Shown: positions 1 to 9,246 of the stretch, piece after piece
Layout: every line of letters begins with the position of its first letter
Position numbering within the stretch: the first letter of the stretch is position 1
Assembly: GCA_947463445.1 (NCBI GenBank)
Contig: CANHRS010000001.1
Span: 1 to 64,000 of the forward strand
Source of the DNA: Flavobacteriia bacterium
GTDB taxonomy: Bacteria; Bacteroidota; Bacteroidia; Flavobacteriales_D; Crocinitomicaceae
DNA: 64,000 nt
Direction of reading: 5' to 3'
Notes under the pieces: model-generated
Database searches by the model: none
What the model was told of the DNA's origin: nothing
What the model saw: only the letters and a program-made list of their open reading frames with translations
Translations under genes and position numbers: made by a program

Positions 1-1
1 G

Positions 2-259
2 GTAGATCAAAAATTCTATTTGGCATTGTTTAATGAAGTATATATTAAACAATTCGAACAAAATCAACTAGATAGTGCAATTTACTACTATACAAGTGCA
101 ATTGAACTACAACCTAAATTTGTTAAGGGTTGGCATAATCTAGGATTATGTTATGCTTCTCAGGGGAGAAAACCGGAAGCATTAAATGCTTTTGCAACTG
201 CCTTAAAGCACAACCCTAAGTTTGAAATTTCACGTATCGAAGCCAATAAATTAAAATGA
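2..259 (+). CDS. TPR-repeat protein, C-terminal fragment (5' end outside window)
   Basis: Frame is open to the window start; TPR-like sequence AIELQPKFVKGWHNLGLCYASQGRKPEALNAFATALKHNP; TTG start in the ORF track is probably internal. Confidence 0.7.
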   Translation, partial: VDQKFYLALFNEVYIKQFEQNQLDSAIYYYTSAIELQPKFVKGWHNLGLCYASQGRKPEALNAFATALKHNPKFEISRIEANKLK

Positions 260-837
260 ATTCACAATCTAAAATAACACAACTTATTGGAGATCTTGCA
301 ATTCCCTTAATCGGTTATTATTTCTGGGGTTGGAATATGTTATTTATCTTATTTTTCTACATTTTGGATGTAGGAGTTTCTACCACATTTACTTTTGTAA
401 AAACGAAATCTATCAACAAATTTCACCAAACCAACTATTATCCTTGGAAACACATCTTACTTATATTACTTGGATATTTACTTACATTTTACTTAGTCTA
501 TTTTTTGATCCAAAACATTAGTCCTAAAGTCAATATTTACCATGAAATTCTTCGCTTTCTTCTGATCAAAGACATGGGATTACCACAAATGGTTCTGCTG
601 CTCCCGTTACTTATAGTTGGAGGTTATATGCAATACAAAATTTCGTTTTTAGTCACCCGTGCTTTCGAAACCACCAAAATTGATTCCTTGTGGCACGAAC
701 ATGTAAAAGTGTTTTTATTGATCGTTGGCGTTATCGCATTGTTATTAGGACTATCAAATTGGATTGTATTTCCAGCATGGGTGTATGTTTGGGGTATGGT
801 GTTGGGAAGTTCTGGGTATCGGTACTATGTGAGATAA
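256..837 (+). CDS. multi-pass membrane protein, unknown function
   Basis: 193 aa ORF with several hydrophobic helices; ATGA overlap with preceding TPR gene. Confidence 0.7.
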   Translation: MNSQSKITQLIGDLAIPLIGYYFWGWNMLFILFFYILDVGVSTTFTFVKTKSINKFHQTNYYPWKHILLILLGYLLTFYLVYFLIQNISPKVNIYHEILRFLLIKDMGLPQMVLLLPLLIVGGYMQYKISFLVTRAFETTKIDSLWHEHVKVFLLIVGVIALLLGLSNWIVFPAWVYVWGMVLGSSGYRYYVR

Positions 838-899
838 GAGTGACGAAGTGACGAGTAATGGAAGATTATAAATTTGCAGATTACAGATTGGAAGATTTT
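832..899. repeat. compound short tandem repeat: (GTGACGAA)n followed by AGATTnCAGATT
   Basis: agataagagtgacgaagtgacgag...ttgcagattacagattggaagatt; first 23 bp identical to 53058-53080. Confidence 0.75.
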
Positions 900-1008
900 A
901 ACTTTTTAGCTATAGTTTAAACAATTGTTTTACAAAATTATACAATTATAAAAGATTGTATTTATACGCTATTTTCTCTTAAAAATTAATCATCGAATAA
1001 TTATCATC

Positions 1009-1016
1009 TATTTTTG
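1009..1016 (+). promoter_or_regulatory. Bacteroidota -7 element TATTTTTG
   Basis: Matches TAnnTTTG about 25 bp upstream of the ATG at 1041. Confidence 0.4.
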
Positions 1017-1040
1017 TGTATTCAAAAAGATACATATTTG

Positions 1041-1574
1041 ATGATAAAAATAGATTTTGATGACACTTATGATTTATATGAATGTGGTGAGAATTTATCT
1101 TTCATTACATTTTTTACAACACTTTTTGACAATTCAAAATTGTTATTAAAAGTAATAATTGCTCCATTAAATAATCCTTTACTTCCGAATGTGTTCAATT
1201 TATCTTTTGGTCCAATGATGGAAAATGGAGATATAAATGACACTATCAAAATAAAACACAAAAACATCAACAAAGTATTTTCAACCATTATTTTTTATGC
1301 ACTCACTTTTATAAAAAACAATGAAAGCATATCTATTGGAGTGGATGGTTCAAATGATGCTAGAGCATACTTATACCATCGTATGTTTATATCAAATAAA
1401 GATTATTTAAAGGAATATTTTGATACAATAGGAGTTGATTGGTATGTTAGACTATTGCGTAATAATGAAATTGAATGTGACGCTACAGGTTATGCATTTT
1501 TCAAGCCTAAACCTGAACCATTTGACTATATAAGAAAATCAACAGATTTATACCGTTATTATATTTTTAAATAA
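1041..1574 (+). CDS. DUF6934-like protein
   Basis: ORF track starts at a TTG (1014), but the ATG at 1041 fits the TAnnTTTG element better; NVFNLSFG...NDT...NKVFSTI...I.GVDGSNDARAYLYHRMI-like pattern resembles DUF6934. Confidence 0.55.
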   Translation: MIKIDFDDTYDLYECGENLSFITFFTTLFDNSKLLLKVIIAPLNNPLLPNVFNLSFGPMMENGDINDTIKIKHKNINKVFSTIIFYALTFIKNNESISIGVDGSNDARAYLYHRMFISNKDYLKEYFDTIGVDWYVRLLRNNEIECDATGYAFFKPKPEPFDYIRKSTDLYRYYIFK

Positions 1575-1611
1575 ATTTTAGTGTTTGAAAAAATTCCTTT
1601 AAATTTGATAT

Positions 1612-1806
1612 ATGACTTCTGCTATTCAACAAAAAATCGATGATTTAATTAAACGTTCTAAAGTAAATGGAACGGAATGTAGAAATAATGATATTAACAA
1701 AAGAATTACTAATGATAGTCTTTTGAAAGTCATTCGTAATAAAAAAGAAGCTGATTTATTTTTAGCTGAATTAGATGCTGCTTTTAAACTTGCTAAATCC
1801 GTTTAG
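1612..1806 (+). CDS. small 64-aa protein, possible partner of the upstream DUF6934-like gene
   Basis: Same strand, 37 bp downstream; charged helical small ORF. Confidence 0.55.
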   Translation: MTSAIQQKIDDLIKRSKVNGTECRNNDINKRITNDSLLKVIRNKKEADLFLAELDAAFKLAKSV

Positions 1807-1814
1807 GATTCATT

Positions 1815-2675
1815 TCACCCTTTCTTAACCCTCACCAAATTCCCATAAAACAACTCTTTTCCAAGTTTTGTTTTACCCCATAATTCATTTGCTTCGATGT
1901 TGCGTTTGTCGAAAAACTTAGTTGTTTCACGAACTACATCTTGTAAGGTAATTTTAGGTGAATAGGTGTTTAAAATCAACGTTCCGTTGTCTGAAAGTAG
2001 TTGATAAGCAGTTTCCAAAAGGGCAGGTAATTTTTGTTCTAGGATCCATTTTTCTCCTTTTGCGCCAAATCCAAAAGCTGGAGGATCCATTAATATCACA
2101 TCGTATTTTTTAGCCCGTTTAACTTCCTTTTGCGCAAAGGTTAAGGCATCTTCATGCATCCAACGAATATCCGAAAGTTGGTTGAGTTCCATGTTTTCCT
2201 TCGCCCAATGAATTAATTGCTTTACGGAATCTACGTGGGTAACAGCTGCACCTGTATTTCGTGCAACCACCGAGGCTATTCCTGTGTATGCGAAAAGGTT
2301 TAAGAAGGACTTAGAAGGGTCTAAATTAGACGAAAGAAAATCCCAATTAATCACTTGTTCTGGAAAAATACCGACATGTTTAAAGGAAGTTAGTTCTAAT
2401 TTGAACTGCAAGTCTTTGTATGCAATGTTCCAACTATCGTTTTCAAGCGTATTTCTTCGCTTCCATAAACCTTTAGTCGTTGATTTCTCAATAAATGCGC
2501 AATCGGCTTTTTTCTCCCATTCTACAAAGGTGGTATCCGATTTGAAATACGCTTGTAACTCAGGTCGAATGGTGGTTACAGCACCAAAACGCTCCAATTT
2601 CTTTCCACCACCAGCATCTAGTAGTTCGTAGGAATCCCACGCTTGGGTGAAAAGTTTGGTAGCTATTGACACCAT
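1815..2675 (-). CDS. class I SAM-dependent rRNA methyltransferase (RlmI-like)
   Basis: SFLNLFAYTGIASVVARNTGAAVTHVDSVKQLIHWAKEN...VILMDPPAFGFG. Confidence 0.8.
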   Translation of the reverse strand: MVSIATKLFTQAWDSYELLDAGGGKKLERFGAVTTIRPELQAYFKSDTTFVEWEKKADCAFIEKSTTKGLWKRRNTLENDSWNIAYKDLQFKLELTSFKHVGIFPEQVINWDFLSSNLDPSKSFLNLFAYTGIASVVARNTGAAVTHVDSVKQLIHWAKENMELNQLSDIRWMHEDALTFAQKEVKRAKKYDVILMDPPAFGFGAKGEKWILEQKLPALLETAYQLLSDNGTLILNTYSPKITLQDVVRETTKFFDKRNIEANELWGKTKLGKELFYGNLVRVKKG

Positions 2676-3263
2676 TTATTTCTTAGCACGAGGCATTTTC
2701 TGACGACCTTTCGTCATCTGAGCCATACGCATTTGATTTTTAGAAGGAACGGCAGAAGAAAGTTGCCCTTTCATCATCGAAATTTGCTCTTTCAAAATTC
2801 CGTTTTCATCCATTTTCTTTGCTTCATTTAACAAAGTGGTTGCTTCTTGTTTTCTTCCTGTTTGTGCGCAAATACCAGATAAATGTAAACGAGCAACCGC
2901 ATTGTCTTGTTTCGTTCTTAATCCCATTTGAATGGCTTGACGTAACATTTGTTCTGTTTTCGCAAAACCTAATTCTTGTGTACCTAACATCGCTTTTAAA
3001 TACAACACATACGCATGTTGTTTTTTAGGTAATAAGTCTGGACGTGAAATTTTGTTTAAGTATCCATGTGCTTTTTCATGGTTTCCAACTCGCATTTGGT
3101 TTAAGGCTAAAATCATGTATTGATTTCGGAAGAACGACAATATAATTAATGCAGAAACAAAAATCATAACGATACCCCATCCCCAGTGACCTGTAGCAAA
3201 GGAATACACTAATAAAAACAGAGAAAATGCTGAAAGTATACAGCGAATTACAAAACCTAACAT
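2676..3263 (-). CDS. membrane protein with TPR-like repeats
   Basis: Two N-terminal TM helices then helical repeats. Confidence 0.6.
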   Translation of the reverse strand: MLGFVIRCILSAFSLFLLVYSFATGHWGWGIVMIFVSALIILSFFRNQYMILALNQMRVGNHEKAHGYLNKISRPDLLPKKQHAYVLYLKAMLGTQELGFAKTEQMLRQAIQMGLRTKQDNAVARLHLSGICAQTGRKQEATTLLNEAKKMDENGILKEQISMMKGQLSSAVPSKNQMRMAQMTKGRQKMPRAKK

Positions 3264-3275
3264 AGAAATATAGAA

Positions 3276-3710
3276 TTAATCAATAGTGGCAATACATTTC
3301 AATTCAATCGCGATTGGCGTTGGTAATGAATTGATTTCGCAAGTAGTACGACAAGGTAAATTATCCTTGAAATACTCAGCGTATAAACGGTTATATGTGT
3401 GGAAATCACGTTTCATATTTACCAAGAAAACAGTAACATCTACTAAATTTTCCCAGCTAGAACCAGACTCTTCAAGTATCACACGTACATTATCAAAAAC
3501 GCTTCGGCATTGTGCTTCAAAATCAAACTCTAAAAAGTTTCCATTTTTATCCAATTTCAATCCTGGAACTTCAGAATCTGTTGCGTCTGAACCTGCAGTT
3601 CGAGGTCCAACCCCAGATAAAAACAATAAGTTACCTACGCGTCGTGCGTGAGGATATAAACCAACTGGTTTTGGTGCTTTGCTAGTGGAAATACGTGAAT
3701 TATCAGACAT
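3276..3710 (-). CDS. RidA family protein
   Basis: PVGLYPHARRVGNLLFLSGVGPR...VTVFLVNMKRDFHTYNRLYAEYF..LPCRTTCEINSLP; start set at MSDNS (ORF track 3752). Confidence 0.85.
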   Translation of the reverse strand: MSDNSRISTSKAPKPVGLYPHARRVGNLLFLSGVGPRTAGSDATDSEVPGLKLDKNGNFLEFDFEAQCRSVFDNVRVILEESGSSWENLVDVTVFLVNMKRDFHTYNRLYAEYFKDNLPCRTTCEINSLPTPIAIELKCIATID

Positions 3711-3742
3711 GAGTACTATTTTGATGTGCAAATATAAGAAAT

Positions 3743-4450
3743 CTATTCCCAAATACTTTCAATCACTTCCAAGGAATTTGTGGGATTAAAATTAGGAATG
3801 TGGTGCTTGAAATACGTCAAAAGTAATTGTAAGACTTGCTTTCGAATATCTTTTGGAATGACAAATTGTAATAACACATCTTTTGGCAGTGCTAAAAGGG
3901 AACCTAATACATCGACATCTAGTCCTGATTTATAGCTAAAATTAGAGGGGATATAGGGAAGAAACTCTCCATTCTCTACATCGAAATAAGGTGTATTATC
4001 TTCTGTTTTTAAAGGATAAAACCCTAGTTGTTGTGAAACTTCTAACATCCAATAGATCGGATAATTTGCCAGAGTATCATTTGCATCTAACCAGGCTAAT
4101 TCTTCTTCTAAAAAAGTATACAGATGTTTATCTATCACCCCCTCATGTAACACGTTTGCTAAAATTTCTACTTGAAAAAAAACAACGGTAGATTTTACGG
4201 GGTCAAAAGGTATAGTAGCAAACGATTGATATAAGGTAGCATCCGTCATTTTAGCGAGTTGACTTTCCTCTTTTTGATAATAGGAAAACTCGATGGGCGA
4301 CAGAGGCAATAATACAACCCCCTTCTTTTTTTTAGCCCCTTGAAATAAAAACGATTTTAAGCCTTCATTTTCGGTAAAACAGTGGACGATGAGACTGGTT
4401 TCGGAATAGGAAAAGCGTTGGATAATAAGTCCCCTTGCAGTTTTCTTCAT
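3743..4450 (-). CDS. recO: DNA repair protein RecO
   Basis: N-terminal KTARGLIIQRFSYSETSLIVHCFTENEGLKSFLFQGAKKKK typical of RecO. Confidence 0.85.
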   Translation of the reverse strand: MKKTARGLIIQRFSYSETSLIVHCFTENEGLKSFLFQGAKKKKGVVLLPLSPIEFSYYQKEESQLAKMTDATLYQSFATIPFDPVKSTVVFFQVEILANVLHEGVIDKHLYTFLEEELAWLDANDTLANYPIYWMLEVSQQLGFYPLKTEDNTPYFDVENGEFLPYIPSNFSYKSGLDVDVLGSLLALPKDVLLQFVIPKDIRKQVLQLLLTYFKHHIPNFNPTNSLEVIESIWE

Positions 4451-4495
4451 GTTGTTGACTTCTATATATTGCTTTTTCTTCGTTCAACTGCAAAA

Positions 4496-6826
4496 TTAAT
4501 TTATCACTACAAACTCCCCTACCTTTCTTCCTTCCCCTTCATTTGGAGCGGTCCATATAAAATATACGCCTGCTTTAACACGTTCACCACTTAAGGTTTT
4601 ACAATCCCAATGCGCTGTTCCGCCATTGGAGGTGGTTTTATAGACCAAATTACCTCCCGCATCTGTAAAACGCACATCGGAATCGTAAGCAATCCCTTGT
4701 ATAGTAACACCATAGCTATTCTCCGGTTTTAAAGGATTCGGAAAGACCAAAGTGTTTTCATAGGTATTATCTCCTTCTGTTGCATCCGTTCTGAATGAAA
4801 CCAAACCTTCTTCAGTAATTATAAACAATTCACCCGTTTGATGATTTAACTTCAAGTCTAAGATAGCATTTGAAATCAGTGGACTATTTTCTTTGTTATA
4901 ACTTGCAAGAATTTCAGAACCATCCGGAGAAAGTAAAAATAAACCTGCACTTGCGGTAGCGATCCATTTTCGGTTTCCACCATCCACTTCAATATCGGTA
5001 ATCGCAGTTTTACCTAACATGAATTCTACATTCCCTTCAAAACGCAATTTAATGCGTTGTGCAGCAAATGAGGTTGTTTGATTTGAGAGAATAGAACTAG
5101 CATTATACAAAATACAGAATCCATTGTCTGTTCCTATCCATAACTGATTATTAAAATCCATAGCTAGAGCTGTCACTTCTTTAGAAGGTAGAGCACCACT
5201 TGTTAATCCATCATTTACCAACTTATATACATCATCCGATGGATCATCCAAAGTTCCTCCATCTGAAAAACCTACAATACCAGTCCCATATACCGTAAAC
5301 CATTTATTATCCTTATTATCAATAATCAATTTTGGATTAAATACTTTTTTAGTTGCCCCACCTGTTTCAAACACATACCATTGTCCTGATTTACTCAACA
5401 TTTTCAAAGGGTTATCTGTATAGGAATTCAACATCCATAAATTTTCATTCTTGTCATATTTTAAATCTGATATACATGTCCAACCATTATCACCCAAAGC
5501 AAACTTTTCAATCGCGGAATTTGTAAAATCATAGGTTGTATCTATTTGATTTCCAAAACTCATTATGGACAATGGTACTTCTGAGAAAGAACCGAAGGCT
5601 ATTTGATTCGTGTTGATTGGGTTAATTGCAACAGAGGACACATCCCAAATATTTTTATTCAACCAGCGTTTTTGATTCCATGGGTTAAACATTTTCCAAG
5701 TGTCATTTTCATAGCTGTAAGCCCCTGTTTTATTAAAAGCAATAGATGCTTTTTGTAAAATTCCACCCGAAAAAGCCATCTTACCTTTTTGGCAATCAGC
5801 AGTAAAAAAGCTCCGTTTGGCAGGGCCTACCATTGGAATACGCTTGTTGAGGTAATTATGTTTCCATTGTATCAATCCATTTTCATTGTCTGCAACCCAA
5901 TAATAATCCGCACCAAATGCAATTTTTTGGGGTCTTGCGGAAGAAGTAAACACATATTGATATAAGGTTTCCGTGCGCTTAAATGAGGCGTCGTAAAAAC
6001 AAACATTATTATAGATACAAACAGTAAAATTAAAATTAGTAGATTGAATAGCAGTTATTTCTACATCTATTGAAAATAAGGTACTATTCATTTCCGTTAA
6101 TTTATCCTTCGATAAACAGAAAATAGAATCTTTACCATACATAGGATGAAGTGATGCTATATATATTTCATCTCTAAACGTGGTTATTAACTTAAAATTA
6201 GAAGTATCTCTCTTCTTAACACGTTGATCTATTGTCCAATTGGATGGATTAGCAATTAAGGGATGTTTCGATGCAATCACAAATAAATTTGTATCACTCA
6301 ACACATAGATTGAGTCTTTATGAAAAGTAAAATCGTTTAATTTTCTTCCATTTAGCGGAGGATAATACGTGTCAAGCACCTCCATACGCACAGGATCGAT
6401 TTTTAGAATTCCAAACTGCGTTGCTGCATATAAATATTTGCCTTTGGAAATAAATTTGACAATCTTTTTATCTCCCATTATACTAGCCAATTTTAGCGAA
6501 GGGAAATTATATATCGTAGATCCATCCAATTTGTCCATATTTCCATTGGCATAGCCAATCCAAAAAGCTTTGGAGGTAGAATCATATACAACACTGGTAA
6601 CCAGCACTTCCGAAAGATGATTAATTTTATTCCATTCGGTTGTTTCATTGTGGGCAAAATCATATTCCAGCACTCCATTTTCAAATGCTGCCAATACTTT
6701 GTTGTTTCCAAAACACACATCGAACGCGTTTGCTGCATTAACATGCAAGCGCCACTGACCAGTAGCAATTTGAGCAGAAAAGTTTGTTATAGTCAATAAC
6801 AGTGTGAGCGTAAATAATGTTTTCAT
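4496..6826 (-). CDS. PorZ-like two-propeller protein (T9SS accessory)
   Basis: Signal peptide, GQWRLHVNAANAFDVCFGNNKVLAAFENGVLEYD, WIGTDNGF propeller repeats, C-terminal Ig-like T9SS domain; next to recO as I recall for porZ loci. Confidence 0.7.
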   Translation of the reverse strand: MKTLFTLTLLLTITNFSAQIATGQWRLHVNAANAFDVCFGNNKVLAAFENGVLEYDFAHNETTEWNKINHLSEVLVTSVVYDSTSKAFWIGYANGNMDKLDGSTIYNFPSLKLASIMGDKKIVKFISKGKYLYAATQFGILKIDPVRMEVLDTYYPPLNGRKLNDFTFHKDSIYVLSDTNLFVIASKHPLIANPSNWTIDQRVKKRDTSNFKLITTFRDEIYIASLHPMYGKDSIFCLSKDKLTEMNSTLFSIDVEITAIQSTNFNFTVCIYNNVCFYDASFKRTETLYQYVFTSSARPQKIAFGADYYWVADNENGLIQWKHNYLNKRIPMVGPAKRSFFTADCQKGKMAFSGGILQKASIAFNKTGAYSYENDTWKMFNPWNQKRWLNKNIWDVSSVAINPINTNQIAFGSFSEVPLSIMSFGNQIDTTYDFTNSAIEKFALGDNGWTCISDLKYDKNENLWMLNSYTDNPLKMLSKSGQWYVFETGGATKKVFNPKLIIDNKDNKWFTVYGTGIVGFSDGGTLDDPSDDVYKLVNDGLTSGALPSKEVTALAMDFNNQLWIGTDNGFCILYNASSILSNQTTSFAAQRIKLRFEGNVEFMLGKTAITDIEVDGGNRKWIATASAGLFLLSPDGSEILASYNKENSPLISNAILDLKLNHQTGELFIITEEGLVSFRTDATEGDNTYENTLVFPNPLKPENSYGVTIQGIAYDSDVRFTDAGGNLVYKTTSNGGTAHWDCKTLSGERVKAGVYFIWTAPNEGEGRKVGEFVVIN

Positions 6827-6886
6827 ACTAATTTACAATACGGTTCAAAAACGAATGCGAATCAAATTTATTTTAAATTTTTTGCA

Positions 6887-6918
6887 TTGTACTATATTAA
6901 CGAATTTATTTACCTTTG
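6887..6918 (+). promoter_or_regulatory. promoter for the tRNA-Arg locus: TTG-N21-TACCTTTG
   Basis: TTG at 6887-6889 and TACCTTTG at 6911-6918, matching the Bacteroidota -33/-7 consensus. Confidence 0.5.
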
Positions 6919-6981
6919 CCTAAGCAAAAACATCCTGCTTTTAGAAACAACCGATGATAATCGATAGTTTAAAGCAAAAAA

Positions 6982-7012
6982 AGCTCCGTGGCGCATCCCG
7001 ATAGCTATCGGG
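6982..7012 (+). repeat. 5' tRNA partial copy (gctccgtggcgca) fused to 18-bp palindrome TCCCGATAGCTATCGGGA
   Basis: 13 bp identical to 7034-7046 of the intact tRNA; palindrome at 6995-7012. Confidence 0.85.
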
Positions 7013-7032
7013 AGTAAAGCGAAGTAGATAAT

Positions 7033-7106
7033 GGCTCCGTGGCGCAATTGTATAGCGCATCAGATTTCGGCTCTGAGGGTTGGGGGTTAGAATCCCTCCG
7101 GGGTCA
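7033..7106 (+). tRNA. tRNA-Arg, anticodon TCG
   Basis: Full cloverleaf: GGCTCCG/CGGGGTC acceptor, GCGC/GCGC D stem, TCAGA/TCTGA anticodon stem with loop TTTCGGC, GGGGG/CCCTC T stem. Confidence 0.9.
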
Positions 7107-7111
7107 CAAAA

Positions 7112-7154
7112 TTGGGGGTTAGTCCCGAAAGCTTTCGGGACCCTCCGGGGTCAC
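7112..7154 (+). repeat. 3' tRNA partial copy split by 18-bp palindrome TCCCGAAAGCTTTCGGGA
   Basis: ttgggggttag (7112-7122) + palindrome (7123-7140) + ccctccggggtcac (7141-7154); same as tRNA 7080-7107 with AAT replaced by the palindrome. Confidence 0.85.
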
Positions 7155-7161
7155 GATTATG

Positions 7162-7202
7162 AATCCCATTTAATTGTTAATCAGTTAGATGGGATTTTTA
7201 TT
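7162..7202 (+). terminator. candidate terminator of tRNA locus
   Basis: aatcccat...atgggattttta inverted repeat followed by T run. Confidence 0.5.
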
Positions 7203-7379
7203 ATAGACACAATCTACAAAAAAGTGTTTTTTTTAAAAAAAAATTACCTCATCAATCAATTCACATACTTTTAATTGATTTAAGCAAATTTAATTTCTGA
7301 AATACAAGTTAATATTTTTAAAATAAATGCATTATGCGCATTCCTTTTACTTATGTTTGTAGGATAATAAAATGAAAAA

Positions 7380-8258
7380 ATGAAAATAATAATATTTCTT
7401 CTGTGTTTTGTTTCAATTGTATCGAAATTAAATGCACAAAATAATTTTGAATATAATTTTCTTGGTCGGGAATATTTGCATTACAAAGGGGTGCAATTTA
7501 AACTTAATGTAAATGAATATTTCGGATTAGAATATTCTTTTTATTCAGACATTATAGAATGTCAATTATCATACAATAAAAATGTAAAATACCAAGACCC
7601 TAATATGGTGGGGGCTACGCTCAAAGATTCGTTAGTTAATAAAGTTTATCTTGTTGAAAAAATAATTGATTATAATGGTAATGAATTATCAGATAAAACC
7701 GTTAATTACAGTAGTACAAATCCAATATTAGTGTTAAAAGATTTACACAATGGAGAAATAATATTCTATAAATACAATAAAGATATATCTATAGAATTTC
7801 CTTTCTTAACATCTAAAATAATCTACCCTAACAATTTTTTCTGTTCAAAAATTGAAAAAGAAATAGATGAATTTACCAATGAAATCAAATTTAGCACACC
7901 AACATTGAGTGATGGAGAAATCTCACCTGTGTCAATATTAAAGATTATATCGAAGGGTAAAACAATTTATTATTTATCATTAAGAACACAAGGTAGTACT
8001 ATCAATATAAATAAAACAGGTGTAATTATTTTATTCCAAGATGGAACAAAATGGTCAAAAGACGCTAAAATAGACGCAGATGCTGGTAGAAATGGATTTG
8101 ATTATTCAGCATTTATTACATTAAATCCAAATGACCTTGCCATTTTCTCATCAAAGAAAATTAAAAAATTCAGACTTTATATTTATGATCAAGAAATAAG
8201 TCCTCGAAATGCTGATCTTTTTAAATATTATGTAGATTGTATTAAAACGATAAAATAA
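7380..8258 (+). CDS. secreted protein of unknown function
   Basis: 292 aa ORF with signal peptide MKIIIFLLCFVSIVSKLNAQ. Confidence 0.65.
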   Translation: MKIIIFLLCFVSIVSKLNAQNNFEYNFLGREYLHYKGVQFKLNVNEYFGLEYSFYSDIIECQLSYNKNVKYQDPNMVGATLKDSLVNKVYLVEKIIDYNGNELSDKTVNYSSTNPILVLKDLHNGEIIFYKYNKDISIEFPFLTSKIIYPNNFFCSKIEKEIDEFTNEIKFSTPTLSDGEISPVSILKIISKGKTIYYLSLRTQGSTININKTGVIILFQDGTKWSKDAKIDADAGRNGFDYSAFITLNPNDLAIFSSKKIKKFRLYIYDQEISPRNADLFKYYVDCIKTIK

Positions 8259-8278
8259 AATTGATTATTATAGATTTA

Positions 8279-9157
8279 TCACTTACCCTTCAAATCCATT
8301 GCTTTTAGCGTATTAATCATCAACGACGCAATTGTCATTGGACCAACACCACCTGGAACAGGAGAAATATACGCACATTTTGGTGCAACCTCCTCAAATT
8401 TAACATCCCCAGCTAATCTCCAGCCACTTTTTTTCGTTGCGTCTTCGATGCGCGAAGTACCTACATCAATAACTACTGCTCCTGGTTTAATCATGTCGGC
8501 AGTTACAAATTCTGGTTGACCAAGTGCAGCGATTAAGATATCTGCGGTTAAACAGATATCGCGCAGGTTTTGTGTATGCGAATGTGTTAGTGTTACTGTA
8601 CAATTTCCTGGATTTGTATTTCGGGTAAGCATAATGCTTAATGGTGTACCAACAATGTTCGAGCGACCAATAATGACACAATGTTTCCCTTCTGTTTGGA
8701 TGCCATTTCTGTGCATTAACTCCAAGATACCAGCAGGCGTTGCAGATAAAAATCCTGGTAAATTAAGCACCATATTCCCAACATTAAATGGATGAAAACC
8801 ATCTACATCTTTTTTCGGATCAATGGCTAAGGTTACTTTCATCTCATCAATATGCGCAGGAAGCGGTAACTGAACAATAAATCCATCGATACTAGTATCT
8901 TCATTTAATTGATGTACACGACGCAATAACGTTTCTTCTGAAACAGAATCATCATATCGAATCAAGGTGCTTTCAAATCCACATTCCTCACATGCTTTTA
9001 CTTTAGCCGCAACATACGTCATGGAACCACCATCCGTACCAACTAAAATGGCAGCAAGATGCGGTATTTTTTTTCCTGCAGCCTTTCTGTCTTTTACTGC
9101 TTGTGCAAGTTCTTGCTTAATCGCAATGGCTGTAGCTTTTCCGTCGAGTAGTTTCAT
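8279..9157 (-). CDS. folD: bifunctional methylenetetrahydrofolate dehydrogenase/methenyltetrahydrofolate cyclohydrolase
   Basis: [12 protein letters not shown]..., [26 protein letters not shown]; start set at [10 protein letters not shown] (ORF track 9235). Confidence 0.95.
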   Translation of the reverse strand: MKLLDGKATAIAIKQELAQAVKDRKAAGKKIPHLAAILVGTDGGSMTYVAAKVKACEECGFESTLIRYDDSVSEETLLRRVHQLNEDTSIDGFIVQLPLPAHIDEMKVTLAIDPKKDVDGFHPFNVGNMVLNLPGFLSATPAGILELMHRNGIQTEGKHCVIIGRSNIVGTPLSIMLTRNTNPGNCTVTLTHSHTQNLRDICLTADILIAALGQPEFVTADMIKPGAVVIDVGTSRIEDATKKSGWRLAGDVKFEEVAPKCAYISPVPGGVGPMTIASLMINTLKAMDLKGK

Positions 9158-9246
9158 GTGGGTCCGTTTTCTGGCGCAAAGATACGATTTTAAGTGGGGT
9201 AACACATTCAATTTTATCGTATTTTTGTTAATCAATAACTACCTAC

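Noticed and set aside
7080-7274. 64-aa ORF MGVRIPPGSQNWG...
   Set aside because: It is translation of the tRNA-Arg 3' end, its partial copy and the terminator; not a plausible protein.
8487-8681. Antisense ORFs within conserved genes (e.g. 8487-8681, 9540-9854, 13744-14103, 21998-22396, 41647-42039)
   Set aside because: They lie in alternative frames or antisense to strongly conserved genes and show biased composition with no family resemblance.
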